DNA from: Neobacillus sp. Marseille-Q6967
GTDB taxonomy: Bacteria; Bacillota; Bacilli; Bacillales; Cytobacillaceae
Assembly (NCBI RefSeq): GCF_946151075.1
Contig: NZ_CAMGZB010000001.1
Coordinates: forward strand, 1,478,001-1,542,000
Reading direction: 5' to 3'
DNA: 64,000 nt
In this document: piece by piece, positions 1 to 8,366 of the stretch
How positions within the stretch are numbered: the stretch's first letter is position 1
How the letters are laid out: every line of letters starts with the position of its first letter
Translations under genes and position numbers: made by a program
The notes under the pieces: model-generated
The model's database searches: none
What the model saw: only the letters and a program-made list of their open reading frames with translations
Told to the model about the DNA's origin: nothing

Positions 1-27
1 AAAATAAATCAGGGAAGTTTAATGGAA

Positions 28-60
28 GATCCTCCTTTTTTAAAAAAGAGGAGGGTCATT
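28..60 (+). terminator. Hairpin upstream of the ABC ATPase gene
   Basis: A stem (GATCCTCC... pairing with ...GGAGGGTC) spans 28-57 and is followed by a T-rich stretch. It lies just before the ATPase gene. In sugar ABC operons this is where a binding-protein gene ends and a leaky terminator lowers expression of the membrane genes. The binding-protein gene itself would be outside the window, so the attenuator role is inferred. Confidence 0.7.
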
Positions 61-97
61 TTCTTATCATTACTTCTATAGAAAGGGAGACCAGAAT

Positions 98-1588
98 ATG
101 CAGAAGGAATATGCCGTTCAAATGAAAAATATTTCGAAGCATTTTGGCGGTGTTAAAGCCTTAACAAATGTTTCACTAAATGTTGAAAAGGGAGAAATCC
201 ATGCCTTAATCGGTGAAAATGGTGCAGGAAAATCAACTTTGATGAAAATTCTAGCAGGAGCCTATCAAAAGGATCACGGTGAGATTATCATCGATGGGAA
301 AGAAGCAAAAATTTCATCACCTAAGGATGTTATCAATCTAGGAGTATCGGTTATTTATCAAGAATTTATGCTGGCACCGGACCTTACAGTAGCAGAAAAT
401 ATCTTTATCGATAAACTGGCTGGTTCTGGAATACTGATTAATTGGAAGACATTGAAAAAGAGAGCAAAGGAACAATTATTGAAGCTAGGGTTCGATGATA
501 TTGACCCAGAAGCAAAGGTAGGAAGTTTAAGTGTCGCTTATCAACAGATTGTAGAGATTTGTAAATGTTTAGCAAGAGATTCAAAGATCTTGGTTTTTGA
601 TGAGCCAACGGCTGTTTTAACTTTTTCAGAGACCCGAAAGTTGCTATCTATTATTCAAAACTTAAAAGCAAGCGGTGTTAGTATTATCTATATTTCTCAC
701 CGTCTAGAAGAATTATTAGAAATCAGTGATCACATTACCGTATTAAAAGATGGTAATTATGTAGATACCGTAGCTACCTCTTCTATTAATAAGGAAGAAT
801 TAGTAGCTATGATGGTTGGAAGAGAGATTACCCAATTATTCCCGGAACGGAAGGCGGAAATTGGGAAAGAAATATTAAAGGTTGAAAACTTACATGCAGG
901 AGAAGTAGTTAAAGATGTCAGCTTTTCCGTTAAAAGTGGTGAAGTGGTTGGATTTAGCGGTTTAGTAGGATCAGGTCGAACAGAAACGATGCGGGCTATA
1001 TTTGGAGCCGATAAAAAGGATTCTGGAAAAGTAATTTATTTTGGAGAAGAAGTGAATTTTAAAGATCCAAAAGAAGCTATTAATAAAGGATTTGGACTTC
1101 TCCCTGAGGATCGAAAAAAACAAGGCCTGTTGTTGGAGCAATCGATTCGGATGAATACAACAATGGCGTCGATGTTTAAAATAAAAAAATTAGGTGTTAT
1201 CAATCATAAAAAAGAGAAAGATTATGTAAAGGAATTATTGGCCAGCATTGCTACAAAGTATGGCTCGATGGAAGATAATGCAAACAGTCTTAGCGGCGGG
1301 AACCAGCAAAAAATTGCTCTTGCCAAATGGCTGTCTGCGGATTGTAAAGTTCTTGTGTTTGATGAGCCTACCCGCGGGGTGGATGTCGGGGCTAAAACAG
1401 AAATCTATAAGATTATCAACCAGCTTGCCGAAGAAGGTGTCGGCGTGATTGTTATTTCCTCTGAGATGGCTGAGATTATTGGAATGTGTGACCGCGCCAT
1501 TGTAATGCGTCAAGGATCAATCACCGGTGAAGTAGATAAGTCAGAATTAACGGAAAATAACCTAATAAAACTTGCAATGGGGGTATAA
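98..1588 (+). CDS. Sugar ABC transporter ATP-binding protein, RbsA/MglA type
   Basis: This is a double-ATPase subunit of a CUT2-family sugar importer; it powers uptake through the permease encoded next. Of 496 residues, the N-terminal half has Walker A GENGAGKST (about 39-47) and Walker B followed by DEPTAVLT. The C-terminal half has the degenerate Walker A GLVGSGRTE, usual in this family, and an intact LSGGNQQK signature followed by DEPTRGVD. Length matches RbsA/XylG. The first-half signature reads LSVAYQQ rather than LSVGQQQ. A GGGAG ribosome binding site precedes the ATG. The substrate cannot be told from the ATPase; the downstream genes point to an unusual sugar or sugar acid. Confidence 0.92.
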   Translation: MQKEYAVQMKNISKHFGGVKALTNVSLNVEKGEIHALIGENGAGKSTLMKILAGAYQKDHGEIIIDGKEAKISSPKDVINLGVSVIYQEFMLAPDLTVAENIFIDKLAGSGILINWKTLKKRAKEQLLKLGFDDIDPEAKVGSLSVAYQQIVEICKCLARDSKILVFDEPTAVLTFSETRKLLSIIQNLKASGVSIIYISHRLEELLEISDHITVLKDGNYVDTVATSSINKEELVAMMVGREITQLFPERKAEIGKEILKVENLHAGEVVKDVSFSVKSGEVVGFSGLVGSGRTETMRAIFGADKKDSGKVIYFGEEVNFKDPKEAINKGFGLLPEDRKKQGLLLEQSIRMNTTMASMFKIKKLGVINHKKEKDYVKELLASIATKYGSMEDNANSLSGGNQQKIALAKWLSADCKVLVFDEPTRGVDVGAKTEIYKIINQLAEEGVGVIVISSEMAEIIGMCDRAIVMRQGSITGEVDKSELTENNLIKLAMGV

Positions 1589-1593
1589 GAGTC

Positions 1594-2586
1594 GTGGCTA
1601 ACCTAGAATTGGGATTAAATAAAGAACTGAATAAAAAAACCAAAAAACTGAATTTTAAACAATTCTTAATTGATAACAATACCTATATCATCCTAGTAGC
1701 GTTAATTATCATCAGCAGTATGCTTTCCGATACCTTCTTAACATCCATGAACCTGCGTAATATCCTTCTTCAGCAAGCAGGGCCGATATTAGTCGCGATT
1801 GGTATGTTATTTGTTATCTTAACAGGCGGAATTGATTTATCTGTCGGCTCGGTTATGGCCGTAGGAGCAACTGTATCCGCTATCTTGATTAGTGATTTAG
1901 GAATGAATTACTTACCAGCTATGGTTTTTGCTGTTATGATCGGAGTCATTTTGGGATTATTTACTGGTATTTTAGTAGCTTATGCAGGCATGCAAGGATT
2001 TGTGGCATCATTAGCTACTATGACGATTGCAAGAGGAATCTCCTTTGTCATTACGGAAGGAAGGCCGGTTAAACTGGAAGCTGGAACTCTAGATGCCATT
2101 GTAAGCAAGGAATTTTTCTATCCAATTATTCTCATAGCTATTGCTTTGATCGTCGTTTTTGCGTTTGTACAAAAATATACCAGCTGGGGCCGGATCGTGA
2201 TTGCGATTGGTAGTAATTCAACCGCTGTACAGCTTGCAGGTATCCGCACCAAAAGATATATCATGTCAACTTACGCAGTATCAGCTGCACTAGCAACATT
2301 AGCAGGTGTGTTTATTGCTGCAAGATCTTCAACCGGTAGTGCCACTGTTGGTATGGGTCAAGAGTTGGATGCCATTGCTGCCTGTGTTATTGGGGGTGCA
2401 AGTCTTGCAGGAGGTAAGGGATTTGTCCTAAAAGCTGTAGCTGGCGGACTCATTTTAGGATTAATCGGTAATATTATGAACTTAATGGCTGTTCCATCCT
2501 ATCCGCAGGATATTATTAAAGGATTCATCATTATTGCCGCGGTATTCTTAGGAATTCTTACGAATAAATCGGAAAAGACAGTTTAA
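1594..2586 (+). CDS. Sugar ABC transporter permease, RbsC type
   Basis: Membrane subunit of the CUT2 importer powered by the preceding ATPase. The 330-residue protein has about eight to ten hydrophobic segments starting near residue 30 and carries the family's ILTGGIDLSVGS and GGASLAGGKG motifs. It begins with GTG five bases after the ATPase stop, with a GGGGGT ribosome binding site inside the ATPase 3' end, so translational coupling is likely. No second permease gene is present, as expected for a homodimeric RbsC-type channel. Confidence 0.93.
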   Translation: MANLELGLNKELNKKTKKLNFKQFLIDNNTYIILVALIIISSMLSDTFLTSMNLRNILLQQAGPILVAIGMLFVILTGGIDLSVGSVMAVGATVSAILISDLGMNYLPAMVFAVMIGVILGLFTGILVAYAGMQGFVASLATMTIARGISFVITEGRPVKLEAGTLDAIVSKEFFYPIILIAIALIVVFAFVQKYTSWGRIVIAIGSNSTAVQLAGIRTKRYIMSTYAVSAALATLAGVFIAARSSTGSATVGMGQELDAIAACVIGGASLAGGKGFVLKAVAGGLILGLIGNIMNLMAVPSYPQDIIKGFIIIAAVFLGILTNKSEKTV

Positions 2587-2630
2587 TAGTTCAGGAGCTA
2601 GATTATGTGTAAGAAAGGGCGAAAAATTTT

Positions 2631-3668
2631 ATGAAAACCTTATTGGTAAATGCTGATGGCCAATTAGAGGTCAGCGAAATACCGGTTCCCAAATACACTT
2701 CAAAACAAGCTCTTGTTAAAACGATCAGCTGCGGAATTTGTGGTACGGATGCGACCATTATCCAAGCTGGATTTAAAGGCTTTCCAAGAAAGTCATATCC
2801 CTTAATGCTTGGTCATGAGGGAGTAGGACGCGTCGTAGAAGTAGGTTCTGAGGTAACAAGTTTTAAAGTAGGAGATATTGTTTTGCTTCCATTTAACGAT
2901 GCAGATGAAGAACTTTACGGCTCTTTAGGTTCGGCTTGGGGCGCGTTTAGTGAGTATGGTGTGATTCATGATAAGGCAGCTTATCAGGAGGGGGAGGTTC
3001 CTGAAGTTGCCTTTGCACAGCAAATTGTCCCTGAGAACATTGATCCGGTAGATGCGGTCATGCTTGTTACCTTAAGGGAAGTCTATAGTACGATTAAGTA
3101 TTTCGGTATTCATAGTGAAGATAGTGTTGTCGTTTTTGGCAGCGGGCCTGTTGCTGTAACTTTTATCAAAATCATGAGTTTAATGGGAGTTCAGTCAATT
3201 ATCGGGATTGCTAGAAGTGAGGAAAAGAGGCGGCTTCTTTTGGAAAACGGGGCCACTGCCGCTTTTAATAGCAGAGAAGCAGATGTTACGAATGAAATCC
3301 GGATGTTATACCCAGACGGAGTGAAGTACGTTTTAGATGCTGTTGGGACTGTTGAGATTATCAATCAAGCGATGGAATTAATCGAAGATCGAGGAGAAAT
3401 TCTTTGCTATGGTGTGCCGAAATACGATCAAATGCAGCTAGATTGGAGTAAGGCTCCCTACAATTGGAAGCTTAATTTCCAACAGATGCCCTCTAAGCTT
3501 GAGGAAAGTAAAGCTTATGGTCAGATCTTGGATTGGATTAGGGCAGGCAAGATTAACTTGAAAGACTTTATTTCTGATTACTTTGAGTTTGAATCTGTTT
3601 TGGATGCTTTTGAGAAGTATATGAATCATCGAATTTTAAAAAAGGCAATTATTACTTATCTAAAATGA
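2631..3668 (+). CDS. Medium-chain (zinc-type) dehydrogenase 1 of the sugar cluster
   Basis: NAD(P)-dependent alcohol/polyol dehydrogenase of the MDR superfamily, 345 residues. The catalytic-zinc region is recognisable (CGICGTD, then LGHEGVGRV), and a Rossmann motif (VVFGSGPVAVTF) sits near residue 167. The four-cysteine structural-zinc lobe found in sorbitol and alcohol dehydrogenases is absent; that stretch reads LLPFNDADEELYGSLG instead. It therefore differs clearly from the dehydrogenase encoded next. The operon position suggests oxidation of a hydroxyl of the imported sugar or a derivative. The exact substrate is unknown. Confidence 0.85.
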   Translation: MKTLLVNADGQLEVSEIPVPKYTSKQALVKTISCGICGTDATIIQAGFKGFPRKSYPLMLGHEGVGRVVEVGSEVTSFKVGDIVLLPFNDADEELYGSLGSAWGAFSEYGVIHDKAAYQEGEVPEVAFAQQIVPENIDPVDAVMLVTLREVYSTIKYFGIHSEDSVVVFGSGPVAVTFIKIMSLMGVQSIIGIARSEEKRRLLLENGATAAFNSREADVTNEIRMLYPDGVKYVLDAVGTVEIINQAMELIEDRGEILCYGVPKYDQMQLDWSKAPYNWKLNFQQMPSKLEESKAYGQILDWIRAGKINLKDFISDYFEFESVLDAFEKYMNHRILKKAIITYLK

Positions 3669-3694
3669 GGGTTTTTTCAAAATAGAAAGGGGAT

Positions 3695-4720
3695 ATGAAA
3701 ATGCTTCAAGCGATTATGGTTGAACCAGGTAAAATTGAATTTAATGATGTGCCAGTTCCAGAAGTAAAGGCTCATCAAATTAAAATTAAGATGAAACGGA
3801 TTGGGGTTTGCGGTTCGGATATTCATGTAAATCATGGTAAGCATCCATATACCAGTTATCCTGTCGTACAAGGGCATGAAGTATCTGCAGAAGTTGTTGA
3901 GGTAGGCTCTGAGGTAACGAATGTAAAAGTAGGAGATAAAGTTACCATCCAGCCTCAAGTAGTCTGTGGTGAGTGTTATCCATGTACTCATGGTTTGTAT
4001 AATGACTGTGAAGAGCTGAAGGTTATGGGATTCCAGACAACAGGGATGGCAAGTGAGTATTTTGTCGTCGATGCCAGCAAAGCATTAGCATTACCTGCTA
4101 AGATGAGCTTTGAGCATGGAGCTATGATTGAACCCCTTGCTGTTGCAGTGCATGCTGTAAGACGTGCTGGAGATGTAACGGGTAAAAAAATTCTTGTATT
4201 AGGCGGAGGACCGATTGGGAATCTTGTTGCCCAAACAGCTAAGGCAATGGGAGCAGAAGCAGTCGTTATATCAGAATTAAGTAAATATCGGTTAGAAGTA
4301 GCAGAAAAGTGCGGCGTTAAGACAATCGATGCAAAAAATGAAGACGTATTCGAAGGTATCATTAGGCATTTTGGCAGTGACCGGGCTGATGTTATTTTTG
4401 AGTGCATTGGAATCAATGTCACCATTAATCAGGCCATCGATTATGCCAGAAAAGGAAGCACCATAGTGGTTGTTGGAGTATTTGGAGATCTGGCAAACAT
4501 CAACATGGGATATGTACAAGACCATGAATTAGCCTTGCTTGGAAGCGCTATGTATCGCGAAGAAGATTATGTAAAAGCGATTGAACTTGTAAATAAAGGG
4601 TTAATTGAATTTGATGCGTTAATCACTCATCGAATGAAATTCACTGATTATGCCAAAGCGTATGCCCTTATTGATGAGCAGAAAGATTATGCTATGAAGG
4701 TAATGATTGAAATAGATTAA
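3695..4720 (+). CDS. Zinc-binding dehydrogenase 2 (sorbitol/threonine dehydrogenase-like)
   Basis: MDR-superfamily zinc dehydrogenase, 341 residues. It has the catalytic-zinc ligands (GVCGSDIH and QGHEVSAEV), the complete structural-zinc lobe (four cysteines in CGECYPCTHGLYNDC) and the Rossmann motif VLGGGPIGNL near 170. It resembles sorbitol, L-threonine or galactitol-phosphate dehydrogenases. An AAAGGGG ribosome binding site precedes the ATG, 26 bases after the previous gene. Two different MDR enzymes side by side suggest two oxidation or reduction steps in one pathway, possibly a keto-sugar intermediate. Confidence 0.88.
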   Translation: MKMLQAIMVEPGKIEFNDVPVPEVKAHQIKIKMKRIGVCGSDIHVNHGKHPYTSYPVVQGHEVSAEVVEVGSEVTNVKVGDKVTIQPQVVCGECYPCTHGLYNDCEELKVMGFQTTGMASEYFVVDASKALALPAKMSFEHGAMIEPLAVAVHAVRRAGDVTGKKILVLGGGPIGNLVAQTAKAMGAEAVVISELSKYRLEVAEKCGVKTIDAKNEDVFEGIIRHFGSDRADVIFECIGINVTINQAIDYARKGSTIVVVGVFGDLANINMGYVQDHELALLGSAMYREEDYVKAIELVNKGLIEFDALITHRMKFTDYAKAYALIDEQKDYAMKVMIEID

Positions 4721-4737
4721 AATTTTTTTAAACCCTG

Positions 4738-4749
4738 CCAACCGGTTGG
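4738..4749. promoter_or_regulatory. Perfect 12-bp palindrome ahead of the NagB-like gene
   Basis: CCAACCGGTTGG is a perfect palindrome 29 bases before the nagB-like start, between the second dehydrogenase and the deaminase gene. Its position fits an operator, for the GntR regulator at 5552 or for a LacI-type protein outside the window. A regulatory role is inferred from symmetry and location only. Confidence 0.4.
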
Positions 4750-4777
4750 GTATGTTATCACAAGGAAGGGCGTCTCC

Positions 4778-5515
4778 ATGAATATAAATATTTTTAAAAT
4801 TGAAGAAGAACTTGACCTTGCAGCCGCAAATGCTGTGGTAAACGTAATCAATGGGAATTCAAACGCTACATTAGGGCTAGCAACCGGTGAAACACCTATT
4901 GGTCTTTATCAGAAACTGGTTCAAGCTTATGAAAATGAGCAAGTATCTTTTAAGCGAGTTACTACATATAACATTGATGAGTACGCTGGATTGGGAAAAG
5001 CTCATCCGCAAAGCTTTTATGCTTTCATGAAGACTCACTTATTTTCTAAAGTCAATCTATCTGAAGGTCAATTTCATATTCCTAATGGTGTTGCTGTAGA
5101 TTTAGCAGGGGAGGCTAAACGCTATGAAGCCTTACTTAAAGTGGCCGGGCAATTGGATGTTCAAATCCTAAGTATCGGGTTAAATGGACACATTGGCTTT
5201 AATGAACCAGGACACACGCTCCGTACGGAAACTCATGTTGTGAACTTAACGGAAGAAACGCGTCAAGTCAATTCGAAGGCTTTCCCTTCACTTACTGATG
5301 TGCCGAAACAGGCTATAACCATGGGGTTAGGGACCATGATGAAGGCGAAAAAAATCGTGTTCATCGCCAAAGGAGAGGCTAAAGCAGCTATATTAAAGCA
5401 GGCCTTTAATGGACCGATTGACCCGCTGGTCCCAGGTTCCCTATTGCAGCTTCATCCAAACCTAGAAGTGTATTTGGATACAAAAGCAGCAAAGTACTTG
5501 ATGGAATTGTCTTGA
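4778..5515 (+). CDS. Glucosamine-6-phosphate deaminase family protein (NagB-like)
   Basis: NagB converts glucosamine-6-phosphate to fructose-6-phosphate and ammonia in the cytoplasm. The 245-residue protein has the YNIDEYAGL motif (catalytic Asp near 67) and GLNGHIGFNEPG, the Asn-His-Glu arrangement seen in Bacillus NagB. The length is normal. GGAAGGG precedes the ATG. No nagA deacetylase is adjacent, and the neighbours are dehydrogenases, a lactonase-like enzyme and an aldolase. The true substrate may be another amino-sugar phosphate, or the fold may serve as a sugar-phosphate isomerase or lactonase. Confidence 0.8.
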   Translation: MNINIFKIEEELDLAAANAVVNVINGNSNATLGLATGETPIGLYQKLVQAYENEQVSFKRVTTYNIDEYAGLGKAHPQSFYAFMKTHLFSKVNLSEGQFHIPNGVAVDLAGEAKRYEALLKVAGQLDVQILSIGLNGHIGFNEPGHTLRTETHVVNLTEETRQVNSKAFPSLTDVPKQAITMGLGTMMKAKKIVFIAKGEAKAAILKQAFNGPIDPLVPGSLLQLHPNLEVYLDTKAAKYLMELS

Positions 5516-5551
5516 ATGTATTTATGTCTTATTTGAATGAGGAGTCTAGTC

Positions 5552-6301
5552 ATGTCGGTTTTATTTGAAAAGACATTGAATAAAGAAATTCCAACTCCCC
5601 TGTATTATCAGTTAAAAGAGATTTTGCTGGACTATATTGTGAATTACGATGATAACATGGACGTGCCAATTCCTACCGAGCAGCAGCTTAGTGTTCGTTT
5701 TGCGATCAGCCGGCCGACAGTCAGACAAGCAATCAATGAGTTGGTTTTTGAAGGCTTTCTGTACCGAATTAAAGGCAAAGGGACATTTATTTCACGCCCG
5801 AAAATCCAGCAAGAATTTCTTCAAGTCTTAGATAGTTTTCATAATGAAATAAAAAAGAAGGGTCTAACTCCATCAACAAAGGTTCTAACCATTGATATGG
5901 TAAAAAGCGATAAATCGGTAAGTGAAGTTTTAGGTGTAACAGAAGGATCGACGGTCATTAAGATCCAACGATTACGCTTTGCAAATGATGACCCCATCGT
6001 TATTGTCGATACCTTTTTGCCCTACAATCTTTGCGAATTTCTATTAGAAAAAAATTTAGAACAAGAGTCTTTGTACGAATTAATTGAGGCTGAATTATCA
6101 TTAAAAATTACAAGGGCGGTCAGAAGCCTAGGTGCCGTTTTAGCGGATGATTATGAAGCCCAGCTGCTAAAGGTCAAACAAGGAGCACCCATCCAATTCA
6201 TCAAAAGTACGACCTTGTTGTCTAATGGGACACCAATAGAATATTCACTTGCAAAATACAGAGGGGACCGAAATACCTTTACCTTTGAAATGAGTCGATA
6301 A
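5552..6301 (+). CDS. GntR-family transcriptional regulator (HutC/UTRA type)
   Basis: Probable local regulator of the sugar cluster, about 249 residues. The N-terminal winged helix-turn-helix (about 10-75) contains EQQLSVRFAISRPTVRQAI and the wing RIKGKGTFISRP. The C-terminal UTRA domain binds a small effector, usually a sugar phosphate. The ATG at 5552 follows GAGGAG at good spacing; an upstream in-frame codon at 5537 lacks a ribosome binding site. It lies in the middle of the operon, so it may control the whole cluster. Candidate sites are the palindrome at 4738 and repeats around 6320-6351. Confidence 0.88.
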   Translation: MSVLFEKTLNKEIPTPLYYQLKEILLDYIVNYDDNMDVPIPTEQQLSVRFAISRPTVRQAINELVFEGFLYRIKGKGTFISRPKIQQEFLQVLDSFHNEIKKKGLTPSTKVLTIDMVKSDKSVSEVLGVTEGSTVIKIQRLRFANDDPIVIVDTFLPYNLCEFLLEKNLEQESLYELIEAELSLKITRAVRSLGAVLADDYEAQLLKVKQGAPIQFIKSTTLLSNGTPIEYSLAKYRGDRNTFTFEMSR

Positions 6302-6319
6302 ATATTTTTTTAATTCATA

Positions 6320-6351
6320 ATGTAAGTACATAATGACATAAGGTTGTACAA
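6320..6351. promoter_or_regulatory. Short inverted repeats upstream of the hydroxyacid dehydrogenase gene
   Basis: ATGTA-AG-TACAT at 6320-6331 and TTGTACAA at 6344-6351 are two small palindromes in an AT-rich gap between the GntR gene and the next gene, close together like paired operator half-sites. They may serve the GntR protein. This is weak evidence based on symmetry only. Confidence 0.3.
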
Positions 6352-6394
6352 ACATAATATCGTTTTAATTTTAAAAACGGAGGATGGAGAAGAA

Positions 6395-7351
6395 ATGGCA
6401 GAAAAAATCTTAATCACGCCAAAGTCATTTAAGAATTATAAAGAAAATGCTCACAAGCTGCTGCAAGAGCATGGTTATGAAATTATCGAAAATAATTTTG
6501 GCAGAACCTTGACCGAGGAAGAGATTATCGAAATCGCACAAGACAATGTTGTCGGCATAATTATCGGTGTTGACCCGCTTCCAGCTAACGTTCTTAATCA
6601 ATGTAAAAGCTTGCGTGCGATCTCAAAATATGGGGTTGGCATGGATAATATTGATCTTAAGCGAGCGGCCGAATTAGGGATTCTCGTCAAAAATGCTGTG
6701 GGGACGAATTCCATTTCGGTTGCCGAGCATGCGATTGGGCTTATGTTCGCAAGTGCAAGGCATTTGCCAACGGTTGCAGCTGGAACAAAAGCCTATGGCT
6801 GGGAACGGAGCATTGGCTTTGAGTTAACGAATAAAAAACTGGGCCTTATTGGCGGCGGGCAAATTGGAAAAGAGGTAGCAAAGAGAGCGGTTGGTCTTGG
6901 AATGAAGGTCACCATCTACGACCCATTTTTCAATGACCACGAATTCCTTGAAAAGTATGGTATCCAGATAGAACAGGATCTCACTGATGTTTTAAAGGAG
7001 TCAGATATCATCTCCCTCCACTTGCCGGTAACTGAACAAACAAAAGGGCTAATTAACGAGGAAACTTTAAAACTGATGAAACCGACAGCAATCCTTATTA
7101 ACACATCACGCGGAGAGCTTGTGGATGAAAGAGCACTTTATGATGCCCTTGTAAATAACGAAATAGCCGTTGCAGCACAGGATGTCTATTCTTCTGAACC
7201 ACCAAAGCATGGGGATCCATTAGTAGCACTGCCAAATTTTATCTTAACACCGCATATCGGTGCTTTCACACAGGAAGCAGTAGAGAGAATGGCCATGGTT
7301 TCAACCGAAAATCTTATCGAATTGTTGGCTCAAAGGGAAGTTGTAAAATGA
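6395..7351 (+). CDS. D-2-hydroxyacid dehydrogenase (phosphoglycerate dehydrogenase-like)
   Basis: NAD-dependent oxidoreductase of the D-isomer 2-hydroxyacid dehydrogenase family, about 318 residues, which interconverts 2-hydroxy and 2-keto acids. It has the NAD motif LIGGGQIG, the active-site Arg in INTSRGELVDE, the Glu in QDVYSSEPP and the His in LTPHIGAF. The C-terminal ACT/regulatory domain of SerA is absent, so a serine-biosynthesis role is unlikely. The ATG at 6395 follows GGAGA. The end overlaps the next gene by four bases. In this cluster it probably acts on a sugar acid. Confidence 0.85.
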   Translation: MAEKILITPKSFKNYKENAHKLLQEHGYEIIENNFGRTLTEEEIIEIAQDNVVGIIIGVDPLPANVLNQCKSLRAISKYGVGMDNIDLKRAAELGILVKNAVGTNSISVAEHAIGLMFASARHLPTVAAGTKAYGWERSIGFELTNKKLGLIGGGQIGKEVAKRAVGLGMKVTIYDPFFNDHEFLEKYGIQIEQDLTDVLKESDIISLHLPVTEQTKGLINEETLKLMKPTAILINTSRGELVDERALYDALVNNEIAVAAQDVYSSEPPKHGDPLVALPNFILTPHIGAFTQEAVERMAMVSTENLIELLAQREVVK

Positions 7352-8337
7352 GTATGGCTGAAATCGATAATCGATCCTTCATTACAACGGTAACTGGACC
7401 AATTGCACCTGAAGAAATAGGTTTTTGTCACAGTCATGAGCATCTTTTTTTAAAAGAAGGCCCTGCAGCTAAAATTGATCCATCCTTACAAATTGATGAT
7501 TTTGATAAAACTGTCCAGGAACTGAATTTGTTTAAAGAGGTTGGTGGAACTACTATTGTCGATGCCCAGCCAATAGGAAGCGGCCGCCATAGCCAGTGGC
7601 TGATGGCTGCTTCACAAGAAACCGGTGTTCAAATCGTAGCCTCCACCGGCTTTCACAAACTTATTTTTTATCCTGAAAACCACTGGATTCGTACGACGGA
7701 TGCCGACATACTCTCGGAATTATTTATAGATGAACTGCAAAATGGAATGTATACAGATGGGGATGAGGCTTGGCCGAAAGAACGAATCACGGCAAAAGCA
7801 GGCATTATTAAAACAGCCTCGGATTTTGAAGGTGTTGGAGGCCATATTTATCGGCTTTTCAAAGCGGCAGCTCAGGCGGCACTTGCTACCGGGGCACCTA
7901 TTATGAGTCACACAGAATTGGGGCGAGCAGCTCTTGATCAAATTAAACTCTTCACAGATTTTGGCCTTTCACCTAGACAGCTGATTATCTGTCACCTAGA
8001 CCGGAAAATGGATAATGTAGATTATATGCTCCATGTGGCAAGCACGGGAGTCTATTTAGAACTCGATACCATTGGTCGATTTAAATATCATTCAGATGAA
8101 GAAGAAGTTGAACTTATTATCAAGCTGATTGAGGCTGGCTATGAAAATCAAATTTTACTCGGACTGGATACCACCAGAAAACGGCTAAAAAGTTACGGTG
8201 GTGACCTCGGGTTAGATTATTTGGTCCAAACATTTTTGCCGAAACTTGAGAGCGGTGGTGTGTCAAAAGCATTGATCAAGAAAATGATGCACGACAATCC
8301 AGCAAAAGCATTTAGCAAAAATATTTTAGTTAAATAG
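7348..8337 (+). CDS. Phosphotriesterase-family metal hydrolase (probable lactonase or esterase)
   Basis: Amidohydrolase-superfamily TIM-barrel protein, 329 residues. The expected binuclear metal site is visible: HSHEH near the N-terminus, a bridging-Lys candidate in AGIIKTAS, His in MSHTELG, His in IICHLDR and the final Asp in LLGLDTT. Bacterial members in sugar operons often hydrolyse sugar lactones or sugar-phosphate lactones. The start overlaps the previous stop (ATGA), indicating translational coupling. A lactonase step between a dehydrogenase and an aldolase would make sense here, but the substrate is unproven. Confidence 0.85.
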   Translation: MSMAEIDNRSFITTVTGPIAPEEIGFCHSHEHLFLKEGPAAKIDPSLQIDDFDKTVQELNLFKEVGGTTIVDAQPIGSGRHSQWLMAASQETGVQIVASTGFHKLIFYPENHWIRTTDADILSELFIDELQNGMYTDGDEAWPKERITAKAGIIKTASDFEGVGGHIYRLFKAAAQAALATGAPIMSHTELGRAALDQIKLFTDFGLSPRQLIICHLDRKMDNVDYMLHVASTGVYLELDTIGRFKYHSDEEEVELIIKLIEAGYENQILLGLDTTRKRLKSYGGDLGLDYLVQTFLPKLESGGVSKALIKKMMHDNPAKAFSKNILVK

Positions 8338-8366
8338 AGTTGAAGAATAGAGAGGAGAAAAACCTT

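Noticed and set aside
6395-7351. SerA of serine biosynthesis
   Set aside because: The protein lacks the C-terminal regulatory domain and sits among sugar-catabolic genes, so a general D-2-hydroxyacid dehydrogenase is the safer call.
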